From assembly GCA_041390025.1 (NCBI GenBank), contig JAWKQR010000032.1:5052-69051 (forward strand): a stretch of 64,000 bases of DNA. The letters run 5' to 3'. Below, in pieces: positions 1 through 8,222 of the stretch; within the stretch, counting starts at the first letter, position 1, and every line of letters starts with the position of its first letter. A program made the position numbers and the translations under genes. The notes below the pieces were generated by a model, which saw only the letters and a program-made list of their open reading frames with translations, did no database searches and was not told the origin of the DNA. This DNA is from JBFFMO01 sp041390025. Lineage in GTDB: Bacteria > Myxococcota_A > Bradymonadia > Bradymonadales > Bradymonadaceae.

Positions 1-717
1 CGCGGTCAACATCGACTGCACCAGCCGATTGTCGAAGTCGTCGCCGCCTAGGTAGCTGTTCCCTGCCGTCGAGAGCACCTGATAGACGTTTTGCCGAAGC
101 TCCAAGATCGTGATGTCGAACGTTCCGCCCCCAAAGTCGTAGATGGCAACCTTTTCACGTTTTGACGACCCATGCCCATAAGCGAGTGCCGCGGCGGTCG
201 GCTCGTTGATAAGGCGCAGCACGTCCAGCCCTGCGAGCTCACCCGCACGTTTCGTCGCGCGGCGCTGACCTTCGTCGAAGTTGGCAGGCACGGTGATCAC
301 GGCCTTGCCGATCGGCATGCCGAGGTACTTCTCGGCCAACTGCTTCAGGTACAAAAGCACGCGGGCCGAAATCGACTCAGGGGCGTGCATCGAGCCGTAC
401 ATCGAGATACGCGGCGCGCCGTCACCGGACGCAATGATTTTGAACGGGAACGAACCAATCAGAACACGCAGATCCGGCGAGTCGAACGGGCGACCAATCA
501 GACGCTTGGCGGAGTAGACGGTGTGTGAGGGGTCTTTCAACATGTAGGGCATCGCGTCGTTGCCCACGACCGTCTGCCCGTCTTCAAAAAAATAAACGAT
601 CGACGGATGGATGCGGTTTCCACGATCGTCGGGAATGACAATCGATTCATTCTCTAACATCACCGAAACCACGGAGTTCGAGGTTCCGAGGTCGATTCCT
701 AGGACAACGTCGTTCAT
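1..717 (-). CDS. Hsp70-family chaperone (DnaK-like), N-terminal part
   Basis: The first 239 codons of an Hsp70-type ATPase; the C-terminus lies outside the window. The N-terminus reads MNDVVLGIDLGTSNSVV, the phosphate-1 loop of the actin/Hsp70 fold, and YDFGGGTFD (phosphate 2) lies near residue 200. The segment LINEPTAAALAYG, typical of Hsp70, precedes it. Hsp70s bind exposed hydrophobic peptides in an ATP-dependent cycle in the cytoplasm. The sequence is somewhat divergent from housekeeping DnaK, and no dnaJ or grpE is visible nearby, so it may be one of the extra Hsp70 paralogues common in myxobacteria. The ATG at 717 is the first start in frame. It is transcribed divergently from the oxidoreductase at 879. 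Confidence 0.9.
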   Translation of the reverse strand, partial: MNDVVLGIDLGTSNSVVSVMLENESIVIPDDRGNRIHPSIVYFFEDGQTVVGNDAMPYMLKDPSHTVYSAKRLIGRPFDSPDLRVLIGSFPFKIIASGDGAPRISMYGSMHAPESISARVLLYLKQLAEKYLGMPIGKAVITVPANFDEGQRRATKRAGELAGLDVLRLINEPTAAALAYGHGSSKREKVAIYDFGGGTFDITILELRQNVYQVLSTAGNSYLGGDDFDNRLVQSMLTA

Positions 718-878
718 CGATTCGCTCGCTGGGAGTAGTTGACCGCAGTGTAACGCCATTCGCCCGCGGCTCAAAGCCCGGACCACGCGCGAACGCACCT
801 CCCGGCATACAATTTCATCTACATAGGGGACCCGCAGAACGTCCGCAGTGCTGCTTGCCCTTGCGATGCACGTCGGGT

Positions 879-2972
879 ATGAAGTTGCGGCCTTTTGGGG
901 CACCCCCCGAAGAACCCCTGGCACCGATACTGAGGTACTCCGTGGACGACTCTCTGATCTATTTTCTCCGCGTCGGCGTCGTCGTCGCCGTATTCTTCAT
1001 GTTTGCTGTCGCAGCACGCACCGTTTTCTGGCTCCTGCGCTACGTCGCGATGGGCGAAGGGCGTCCGCAGTTGGACCGCGTCCCCGAGCGCGTGCAAGGC
1101 TTCATGACCTATGTACTCGGTCAGCGCAGGGTCATCGCAGAACCCGCGGGCGTCCTCCATCTGTTCATCTTCTGGGGCTTCTTGGTCCTCCAGCTTGAGA
1201 CCATCGAATACCTCATCCGCGGGCCATTCCCAGACTTTCGCCTGAGCGCAGTGCTTGGACACTCTGTTTATGATTTCACATTGCTCCTGCAAGATGTCTT
1301 CGGTTTGCTCGTGCTCACGGCGATCACGATCGCGGTCGTACGCCGTTTCATCGCGCGGCCACGACACGTAGTGGTCAGTATGGACGCGCTCGTGATCTCG
1401 GCATGCATCGCTGGGCTCATGGTCACGAAGTTCCTCGCGAACGGCGCCGAAATCGCATCGGCTGGCGCGGCGCTTGGTCACGACCCGAGCTGGACCCCAA
1501 TCGCGCGATGGGTATCTTACCTGTTCTCGCCCGACTCCCAGTTCACCGTCATCGCCATGCATGCGTCTTATGCCGCTCACCTGCTGATCGTCGGGTTTTT
1601 CTCGATCTACATTCCGACCGGCAAGCACCTGCACCTCATCGGTGCGATGCCCAATGTCTTCTTCCGCAAGCTTGAGCCCCGTGGTGCATTGAGTGCGATG
1701 GACATGGAGGCCGAGGTCGAGTCGTACGGCGCAGCCAAGGTCGAGGACCTCAGTTGGAAGCAGTTGCTCGATACTTACGCGTGCACCGAGTGCGGTCGCT
1801 GCGAAGCGTACTGTCCCGCGTACAACACGGGCAAAGCCTTGAATCCGATGATGGTGATCCACAAGATCAAGGATCACCTCAAAGACAAGGGCGTTGCGAC
1901 CCTGCGCGACAAGACCGCCAACGAGGAGACCGAATGGCCTCTGCTCGCTGGGGGCATCATCTCCAAAGAAGAGCTCATGGCTTGCACGACGTGTGGCGCG
2001 TGTGTCGCCAACTGCCCTGTGTTCATCGAACATGTGGACACAATTGTCGACATGCGCCGTTACCTCGCGCTGATGGAGGCTGACTTCACACCCGAGGTCA
2101 GCCGCACGTTCCGAAACATGGAGAACAACTCGAACCCTTGGGGTATCTCGTCGTCTTACCGCGGCGATTGGGCCGATGGTCTCGAGATCCCCATGATGAG
2201 CGAGCTGCCCGAGCCGCCCGAATACCTGTTCTGGGTTGGCTGTGCAGGCAGCTTTGATGACCGCCAGAAGAAGGTCACACAGTCGTTTGCCAAGATCTTG
2301 AAATCGGCCGGTGTGTCCTTCGCGATCCTGGGCTCGGAGGAAGGCTGCACGGGCGATCCCGCGCGTCGTATCGGCAACGAGTACCTGTACTGGATGCTTG
2401 CCACCCAGAACATTGAAACCCTCAACGGCTACAACGTACGCAAGATCGTGACGACGTGCCCGCACTGCTTCCACACGATCGGCAAGGAGTATCCTCAGCT
2501 TGGTGGGAAATACGAGGTGATTCACCACTCCGATTTCATGAGCCAACTGCTCAAGGATGGCCGGTTGAACCTCAAGCCCAGTGTCGCCACCCGCATCACG
2601 TATCACGACTCGTGTTACATCGGGCGCTGGAACAACGAATACAACGCGCCTCGCCACGTGTTGAACTCGGTGCCGGGCCTGCAGGTCCAGGAGATGGAGC
2701 TCAACAAGGCTCAGAGCTTCTGCTGTGGTGCCGGTGGTGGCCGAATGTGGATGGAAGAGCACGAAGGCAAGCGTGTGAACATCGAACGCACGGATCAAGC
2801 GCTTGCGACCAACCCCGAAGCCATCGCGGTCGCATGCCCGTTCTGCATGACCATGTTCGACGACGGCCTCAAAAACCGTGGTGCCGAGTCCATTCCGCTG
2901 CGCGACCTCGCGGAGATCATCGCGGAGAGCCTCGAGGACGACGTCACATCCATCCCGGCGGCTGCGGAGTAA
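879..2972 (+). CDS. Membrane Fe-S/heme oxidoreductase of the EtfAB:(mena)quinone oxidoreductase (EMO) type
   Basis: Predicted membrane protein passing electrons from reduced electron-transfer flavoprotein (beta-oxidation) to quinone. The N-terminal third has several hydrophobic helices like NarI-type cytochrome b domains. Two ferredoxin-type clusters follow: CTECGRCEAYCP and CTTCGACVANCP. The C-terminus has two CCG (HdrD/DUF224) domains, with CCGAGGGRMWMEE in the second. This order matches the EMO proteins of fatty-acid-oxidising anaerobes. The ATG at 879 has no good ribosome-binding site; a GTG at 942, preceded by GAGGT at 932-936 and starting just before the first helix (VDDSLIYFLRVG), is a strong alternative start. 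etfAB is not in the window. It sits 4 bp upstream of glyA, so co-transcription is likely. The alternative is a GlpC/LldE-like lactate or glycolate oxidoreductase subunit. Confidence 0.8.
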   Translation: MKLRPFGAPPEEPLAPILRYSVDDSLIYFLRVGVVVAVFFMFAVAARTVFWLLRYVAMGEGRPQLDRVPERVQGFMTYVLGQRRVIAEPAGVLHLFIFWGFLVLQLETIEYLIRGPFPDFRLSAVLGHSVYDFTLLLQDVFGLLVLTAITIAVVRRFIARPRHVVVSMDALVISACIAGLMVTKFLANGAEIASAGAALGHDPSWTPIARWVSYLFSPDSQFTVIAMHASYAAHLLIVGFFSIYIPTGKHLHLIGAMPNVFFRKLEPRGALSAMDMEAEVESYGAAKVEDLSWKQLLDTYACTECGRCEAYCPAYNTGKALNPMMVIHKIKDHLKDKGVATLRDKTANEETEWPLLAGGIISKEELMACTTCGACVANCPVFIEHVDTIVDMRRYLALMEADFTPEVSRTFRNMENNSNPWGISSSYRGDWADGLEIPMMSELPEPPEYLFWVGCAGSFDDRQKKVTQSFAKILKSAGVSFAILGSEEGCTGDPARRIGNEYLYWMLATQNIETLNGYNVRKIVTTCPHCFHTIGKEYPQLGGKYEVIHHSDFMSQLLKDGRLNLKPSVATRITYHDSCYIGRWNNEYNAPRHVLNSVPGLQVQEMELNKAQSFCCGAGGGRMWMEEHEGKRVNIERTDQALATNPEAIAVACPFCMTMFDDGLKNRGAESIPLRDLAEIIAESLEDDVTSIPAAAE

Positions 2973-2976
2973 CACG

Positions 2977-4220
2977 ATGAACGATTGGATGAGCGCAGTG
3001 CATGACGCGGACCCCGCCGTCTGGGAGATCATCAAAGCTGAAGAGGTCCGACAGGCCAAAACCATCCGGCTGATCGCGAGCGAGAACTACGCGTCGCAGG
3101 CCGTCATGCAGGCCACCGGCTCAGTCTTCACGAACAAGTACGCCGAGGGTTATGCCGGCAAGCGCTACTACCTTGGCCAAGAGTTCGTTGACAAGATCGA
3201 GACCCTCGCCATCGACCGGGCCAAAGCCATCTTTGGGGCTGAGCACGCCAACGTGCAGCCCTACTCCGGGCTCGCCGGCGAATCTGGAGATGTACTACGC
3301 CTTGATCGAGCTCGGCGATTCGATCCTCGGCATGGGATTGCCGTCCGGCGGACACCTGACCCATGGGTGGAAAGTCAATTTCTCGGGTCGGTACTACACG
3401 TCGCACGCGTACGGCGTGGATGCCGAGACCGAGCGTATTGACTACGACGAGGTCCGTCGTATCGCGAAAGAGACCCAACCAAAAATCCTTCTTTGTGGTG
3501 CCTCGGCTTACCCCCGAACACTCGATTTTGATGCGTTCCGTAGCATTGCCGACGAAGTGGGCGCCTATTTGGTGGCCGACATCGCGCACATCAGCGGCCT
3601 CGTCGCAGCCGGCGTCCACCCGACTCCCGTGCCGGTCGCAGACGTCGTCACGTCCACGACGCACAAGACACTTCGCGGGCCTCGCGGTGGCCTGATCCTG
3701 TGCAAAGAGAAGCACGCGAAAGACATCGATCGCGCCGTGTTCCCAGCCTGCCAAGGTGGGCCGCACGTGCACGCCATCGCGGCGCTGGCTGTGGCGCTTG
3801 AGGAGGCCGCTCGTCCAGACTTCCGCGTTTACGCACAAGACGTCATCGACAACGCCAAGGCCATGGGCGATGCGTTCGTCGAACGCGGTTATCGCTTGGT
3901 CACCGGCGGCACCGATAACCATTTGATCCTTGTCGATTTAACGTCCAGGGATCGGCGGCAAGCCTGCCGCTACCGCCATGGAAGCAGCCGGCATCGTGGC
4001 CAATGCGAACTCCATCCCGTTCGACAAACGGAAGCCGTTCGATCCGTCCGGCGTACGCATTGGCACAGCGGCCATCACCACACGCGGCATGAAGACGTCA
4101 CACATGCCGCAAATCGTAGAATGGATCGATCGCGCGGTGGAGGCCCGAGAAGACGGCGCCAAACTCGCGGGCATCCGCGCCGAAGTAGAAGCCTTCTGTT
4201 CCGAATTCCCGGTGCCGTGA
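2977..4220 (+). CDS. glyA: Serine hydroxymethyltransferase, two frameshifts
   Basis: PLP enzyme interconverting serine and glycine while charging tetrahydrofolate with a one-carbon unit. Family motifs are intact: RLIASENYAS near the N-terminus, GGHLTHGWKVNFSG, the PLP-lysine motif TTHKTLRGPRGG, and the C-terminal stretch SGVRIGTAAITTRGMK. The reading frame changes twice, at about 3270 (after NVQPYSG, resuming as SPANLEMYYAL) and at about 3947 (after ILVDLTSR, resuming as IGGKPA). Repaired, the protein is about 415 residues, the normal family length. Both breaks look like single-base errors, since the sequence on either side matches the family without a gap. ATG at 2977 lies 4 bp after the preceding stop. 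Confidence 0.93.
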
Positions 4221-4227
4221 GCCTGAA

Positions 4228-4934
4228 ATGATCAACCTTCTTCTCTCCATCGCCGCCGGTGTTGTCGTCACGATCCTTTTTCCTTCCTGCTGGGGTTCGG
4301 AGACTTTCGCCTGTTGTACGGGATTCTGCCGGGTTTGATCGCGCTCGCTGGAACCTATTTTGGCTTGCCCGCAAGGCCATGCGAGACCTCGAGTCGTACT
4401 TCACGCGCGCCCAAGAGGAGCTCAAAGCGCAACACATTGATCGGGCGGTCGACATCCTCAAGGAAGCCTACCCCCTTGGAAAGAAACAGTTCCTCGTCGC
4501 GCCCCAGGTCGACGGTCAAATCGGTACCATCCTGTTCATGTCGCGTCGATTCGACGAGTCCGAGCCGTATCTGAAGCGTTCGTTTAATCGGAACTGGATC
4601 CCCCGGGCGATGCTCGGCGTCCTGTACTACAAGCGAAAGAAGAACGAGGACATGAAGGCCGTCTTTGAAGACGCCGTGAAGCACAACAGAGCAGGCCCTT
4701 CTGTGGAACCTGTACGCGTATTGCCTGTGGAAGACGAACGACCGCCAGGGCGCCATCTCCGTGCTCAATCGGGCGCTGGAGGTGGTTCCCGACGACGAAA
4801 AGACAAAGGCCAATCTGAACGCGCTTCAGAATGACAAGAAAATGAAAATGCGCGGCTGGAACCTTCTTTGGTATCAGTTCCACCTCGAGAAACCACCTGC
4901 CCAACAACCACAATTTGCTGGACGACGAAGATAG
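4228..4934 (+). CDS. TPR-like membrane protein, frameshifted
   Basis: The product begins MINLLLSIAAGVVVTILF, continues in a second frame as FLLGFGDFRLLYGILPGLIA and then turns soluble, so it has one or two N-terminal membrane helices. The rest is helical with TPR character: ALQRAL-type pairs such as DRAVDILKEAYPLGKK, DESEPYLKRSF and GAISVLNRALEVVPDD. At least three single-base shifts are needed (about 4275, 4370 and 4685). The last brings the reading to a TAG at 4934, just upstream of the next gene. Repaired length is about 235 residues. The function is unknown; an envelope-anchored TPR adaptor is the most that can be said. It is 7 bp downstream of glyA. Confidence 0.6.
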
Positions 4935-4955
4935 TCCCAATTGGAAGAGCTACCG

Positions 4956-5603
4956 ATGACAGAACTTAGTCCTGAAATGTTTAAAGATGTGGGCCGAAAT
5001 GACGTGTGTCCTTGCGGCAGCGGCAAGAAGTTCAAGAAGTGTCACGAGCAGACGCTCAAGATCCAAAAAGAGGCCGAGAAGAAGACACGCCGCGTGGAGC
5101 AGCTCATCGGACCAAAGACGATCGCGTGGCACGTGTACAAGCTTCTCGCACAGATTCACTCGGATAACCTGCCCTCCCTCTTTTGGGAAATGGGACACGA
5201 GCTCGGCGAGTTTCGCGCCAAATACCCCACGATGGAGTCGTACTTGCTGGCGACCACGCAAGGGGCTGACAAGTTGGCCGCGGGACCGGCGTATGACCTC
5301 CGATGGATGCGCGTTGACGGCCCAGACGTCTACCTCCTGATGACCCGCGGTCTCAAAGACCCCAAGACCCCTCACGTCATGTTCGAGGTGGTCCACCTGC
5401 GGCCGAACGAATTCGACGCAGACCGGGCACTTCGTACCGTGTCCTATCCAGGGTTCCGCATTTGGAATGTCGCGCGTTTCGAGCGCTCCAAAGCCGGTCT
5501 GGACGACCAAGATCTGCGTTTGGCTGACCTTGGGTTTGAGTGGCAGCCCGAATGGAAGTCCCCTGACTCACCGACCCTCCCCACGCAAATGGCGACCGTC
5601 TAA
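4956..5603 (+). CDS. SEC-C motif protein
   Basis: A 215-residue cytoplasmic protein with an N-terminal zinc-binding SEC-C motif, GRNDVCPCGSGKKFKKCH (residues about 13-30), the same module that closes SecA. A charged helix follows and then an uncharacterised alpha/beta domain of about 170 residues. SEC-C modules bind Zn and often mediate contact with ribosomes or SecB, but the role of this protein cannot be assigned from sequence. ATG at 4956 is chosen because GGAAGAG lies 7 bp upstream; an upstream TTG in frame is less likely. It lies between the TPR membrane protein and a small membrane protein. Confidence 0.75.
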   Translation: MTELSPEMFKDVGRNDVCPCGSGKKFKKCHEQTLKIQKEAEKKTRRVEQLIGPKTIAWHVYKLLAQIHSDNLPSLFWEMGHELGEFRAKYPTMESYLLATTQGADKLAAGPAYDLRWMRVDGPDVYLLMTRGLKDPKTPHVMFEVVHLRPNEFDADRALRTVSYPGFRIWNVARFERSKAGLDDQDLRLADLGFEWQPEWKSPDSPTLPTQMATV

Positions 5604-5605
5604 GC

Positions 5606-5947
5606 ATGGCCGACCGTCTCCCCTTGGCGGGACTACTGCTCGGTCTGGCGGGCTTACTGGTCGCCGTCGGACTGTGGGGCACCGTGTGGGCATCCTATCT
5701 GTACTGGGGCGGAGGGCTTCTTTGCTCGGTGTCGATGGCCGGACAGTGGCTCGTCGAAGACCTCGGAATGTCAGAGCGCTTGCCTTTGCCACGCGGCATC
5801 CGACGCCTTTCGCGACTCTCCCACCCGTTGTTTTGGATGTTTCCGTTGATGATGATCCACGCAGAACATCCTCAAACGGCGTGGGTGGTGGCGGCCGTCC
5901 TCGTGGTCGTTCAAACGATTACACGAGTAGCCATCAATCAACGATAG
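5606..5947 (+). CDS. Small integral membrane protein, unknown
   Basis: 113 residues with three or four hydrophobic segments: LAGLLLGLAGLLVAVGLWG, LYWGGGLLCSVSMAG, a segment around PLFWMFPLMMIH and a C-terminal one, AWVVAAVLVVVQTIT. No family is recognised. It starts 2 bp after the SEC-C gene stop, so it is probably the last gene of that unit. Its last codons overlap the 3' end of the convergent sulfatase-like gene by 14 bp. Confidence 0.6.
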   Translation: MADRLPLAGLLLGLAGLLVAVGLWGTVWASYLYWGGGLLCSVSMAGQWLVEDLGMSERLPLPRGIRRLSRLSHPLFWMFPLMMIHAEHPQTAWVVAAVLVVVQTITRVAINQR

Positions 5948-7614
5948 ACTTGCCAAGCTTGGTCAAGAAGTCCGGGGCCAGATTGGAAGCCGCCCCAAAC
6001 GCTGCTTTGTCCCAATCGCTTCGGTGTCCTCGCATCCACCCCATCGAGTCCAATAGCCATCGCGACGCGAGCGGATGCGCACTTGCGACATCGTTCTGCT
6101 CTGAGTGGTCATTGATGCGGTCATAGAGCTGGTACTCCCCGCGCCTCAGGTACAGCTTCCACTGCTGCATCTGCATCGTATAGTGAAGCAAGTACTGCGT
6201 GGCGATGGCTGGCTCGGGGTAATCGCCGGTGGCCTTGTGGATCAGCGGCACAAGGCTTTTGCCCTGAAGATCTTTTGGACGGTCGCGTTTCACGACGTCC
6301 ATCAAAGTTGGGTAGACGTCAAAAATGTCCACACCCGCCTCTACAACCGTCTTGGCCGGGATCAGCGGCGGATAATACATCAGCAGCGGCACGTGTGTTT
6401 GGTCGGCGTAGATGGAATGCCCGTGCCCCACGCCGCCATGTTCCCAGAACTCGTCGCCATGATCGGCCGTAACGATGACCATGGTCTTGTCCCAGACACC
6501 GATTTCCTCAAGACCTGCCCGCAACTGTCCGAAGGCGCCGTCGTTAAACTCGATCTCGTTCTTGTACAGGTTGTGGATCCTTCGCTTGTCGCGCTCGTCG
6601 ACCTTGATGCTTCCGCCCTTGATTTTTCCGAGGTCCTCGCCGTAACACGCGCGTTTGAAGCGACCGTTGTAAGGTTCGGTGTCGTAGTAGCCGATAATCT
6701 CTTCATGCTCTCGATAGGTGACATGGGGATCGACCGTACCGATGTATAGGAAGAACTTCTCGGTCGCGTTGTTCTTGGCCCAGTCCAACCCGGCCTTGGC
6801 CATCGACGGACCATCGATCCTGTAGTTGTCGCGCAGGTGATTCTTGAACTGATCCCATCCTTGCACAAATCCCCACGGTTCTGACACGTAGCCGTTTGCG
6901 ATGAACGCAGATGTCTTGTAGCCGGCGGCCTTCATCGCTTCGGGCATCAGCTCAAGTTCCGGACGCAATTTGCCTTTCCCCACGACACGATGTTTGTTGG
7001 GCAACATCCCCGAAAACAATGAGGCGTGTGACGTCTTGGATTCGTTGCCCTCGACGAAGGCAAGCTTGAAACTCGCACCCTCATCCGCGAGACGCTTGAG
7101 GTTTGGCGCTCGAACATTGGTGTCGAAATGAATTGGCAGGTGGTCGGCTCGCAGGGTGTCGATCATCCAGAAGATCACGTGCTCGGGTGCAGGCACCTCC
7201 GGAATCTCAGGCGCCGTCCCGGGGACGGCCACCTGAAGACGGTCAAATCTCACTTCACAGTTCGGCAGCGCCCGGAGTGATACGCGCGCAATCTGGTCGC
7301 GAATAGCGTCCAAGGCAACAAACGACTGTTGGGTCGCCTCCCCGGCAAGCGCCACAACTTCCTGCGTGAGCACGTCCGTCGTGCCGCCCTTTCCATCCTC
7401 GATCTCAACGACCGCTTTGAAGCCGCAGGCTGGAGTGGTGGTCATCGAGAAATCGATGACCGAGTCCTTCAACCCCCAAACCAAGTAGCCAGCACCGTCA
7501 GCCTTTGAAAGCGTCAGTGGCCCCTGCCCCGCGGGAATCGCATTCGAAGGAGGTTCGGCTCGAGCCGTGCCCAACGCGAAGCCAAAAAACGCCCCCCAGC
7601 CAGGCTCCCGTCAC
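5934..7614 (-). CDS. Exported sulfatase/alkaline phosphatase-superfamily hydrolase, frameshift in signal peptide
   Basis: About 560 residues. An N-terminal beta-rich domain (about 25-135) is followed by a sulfatase-type metallohydrolase domain. The metal site is visible: FWMIDTLRADHLP (first Asp pair), VTADHGDEFWEHGGVGHG (Asp-His) and a His in GHGHSIYADQTHVPLLMYYP. The catalytic residue lies in GNESKTSHASLFSG, where sulfatases have C/S-x-P-S-R, so Ser replaces Cys and the Pro and Arg are changed. The signal peptide becomes normal (VTGAWLGGVFGFALGTARA) only if one T is removed from the T6 run near 7584. The GTG at 7614 then overlaps the upstream lipoprotein stop. It could be a Ser-type sulfatase, a phosphoglycerol transferase or a phosphodiesterase. 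Confidence 0.78.
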
Positions 7615-8207
7615 GCGCGCGACATGTTCGAAAAGTCGAACTCTATCGTGTTTTCGGACCCGATTTTGTCGCTGGGAACCGAAATCACTTGCCAACCTTT
7701 TTCGAGCTTCTGAGGTTCGGCTTTGACGCCGTTGACAACAAAGGTCAGCGCGTTGTTGTCCGACCCGGACCAGACTTCAGCCTGAATCTCGGAAGCCCCC
7801 GCGTAGCCTGGCACCCACACCTTTCCGCTGCGCTTCTTGTTCAACAAAGCGCCGGACTTCTCGTCGACGGTCACGTTGAGCTTCCAATCGCTGGGATGGT
7901 TGCCATGAATGTAACGCACGAAGTCTGGCTGCAAGGTGTCCACGACAACCGTGGCGCCCTTGTCGCCATACTCCAAGCGATGGGCGTTTGGACGATTGGC
8001 CAACAAGTCCAGCGCCGTGTGGTAAGGGCCCGGTAGCTGTGCGAGTGTAGGCTTCGCCTCTAACTTGGGCGCCTCGGGCGCCGCCTCTTGTTTTGATGTC
8101 TGCACTGCGGGTTCATCCGCGGGGCGCTCGGTGGTCTCGGGAGACTTCGCATTGCAAGCGGCGGCAAACACCCCGACAACCAACAGAACAACTTCCGTGT
8201 TCTTCAT
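7611..8207 (-). CDS. Predicted lipoprotein, translationally coupled to the sulfatase-like gene
   Basis: 198 residues. ATG at 8207 has an AAGGA ribosome-binding site. The N-terminus is a lipoprotein signal with lipobox FAAAC, followed by a Pro/Glu/Ala-rich linker (about 20-60) and a beta-rich domain ending EFDFSNMSRA. No family is recognised. The C-terminal domain resembles the N-terminal beta domain of the adjacent sulfatase-like protein in general character (KGATVVVDTLQPDFVRYIHG), which hints at a shared carbohydrate- or lipid-binding role, but this is inference. The stop overlaps the GTG start of the downstream hydrolase, so the two are very likely co-expressed. Confidence 0.7.
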   Translation of the reverse strand: MKNTEVVLLVVGVFAAACNAKSPETTERPADEPAVQTSKQEAAPEAPKLEAKPTLAQLPGPYHTALDLLANRPNAHRLEYGDKGATVVVDTLQPDFVRYIHGNHPSDWKLNVTVDEKSGALLNKKRSGKVWVPGYAGASEIQAEVWSGSDNNALTFVVNGVKAEPQKLEKGWQVISVPSDKIGSENTIEFDFSNMSRA

Positions 8208-8222
8208 CTGAGGGTCCTTCAA

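Noticed and set aside
735..815. TTGACC at about 738 and TACAAT at about 808 as promoter elements
   Set aside because: They are far too widely spaced to belong together, and neither has a partner at about 17 bp.
819..3065. A 748-codon open frame on the minus strand
   Set aside because: It lies exactly antisense to the EMO-like oxidoreductase, has no recognisable domain and an implausible Arg/His-rich composition typical of antisense frames in GC-rich DNA.
2977..4220. glyA and other broken housekeeping genes considered as true pseudogenes
   Set aside because: Breaks are single-base, motifs on both sides are intact, and many affected genes are essential; sequence error explains them better.
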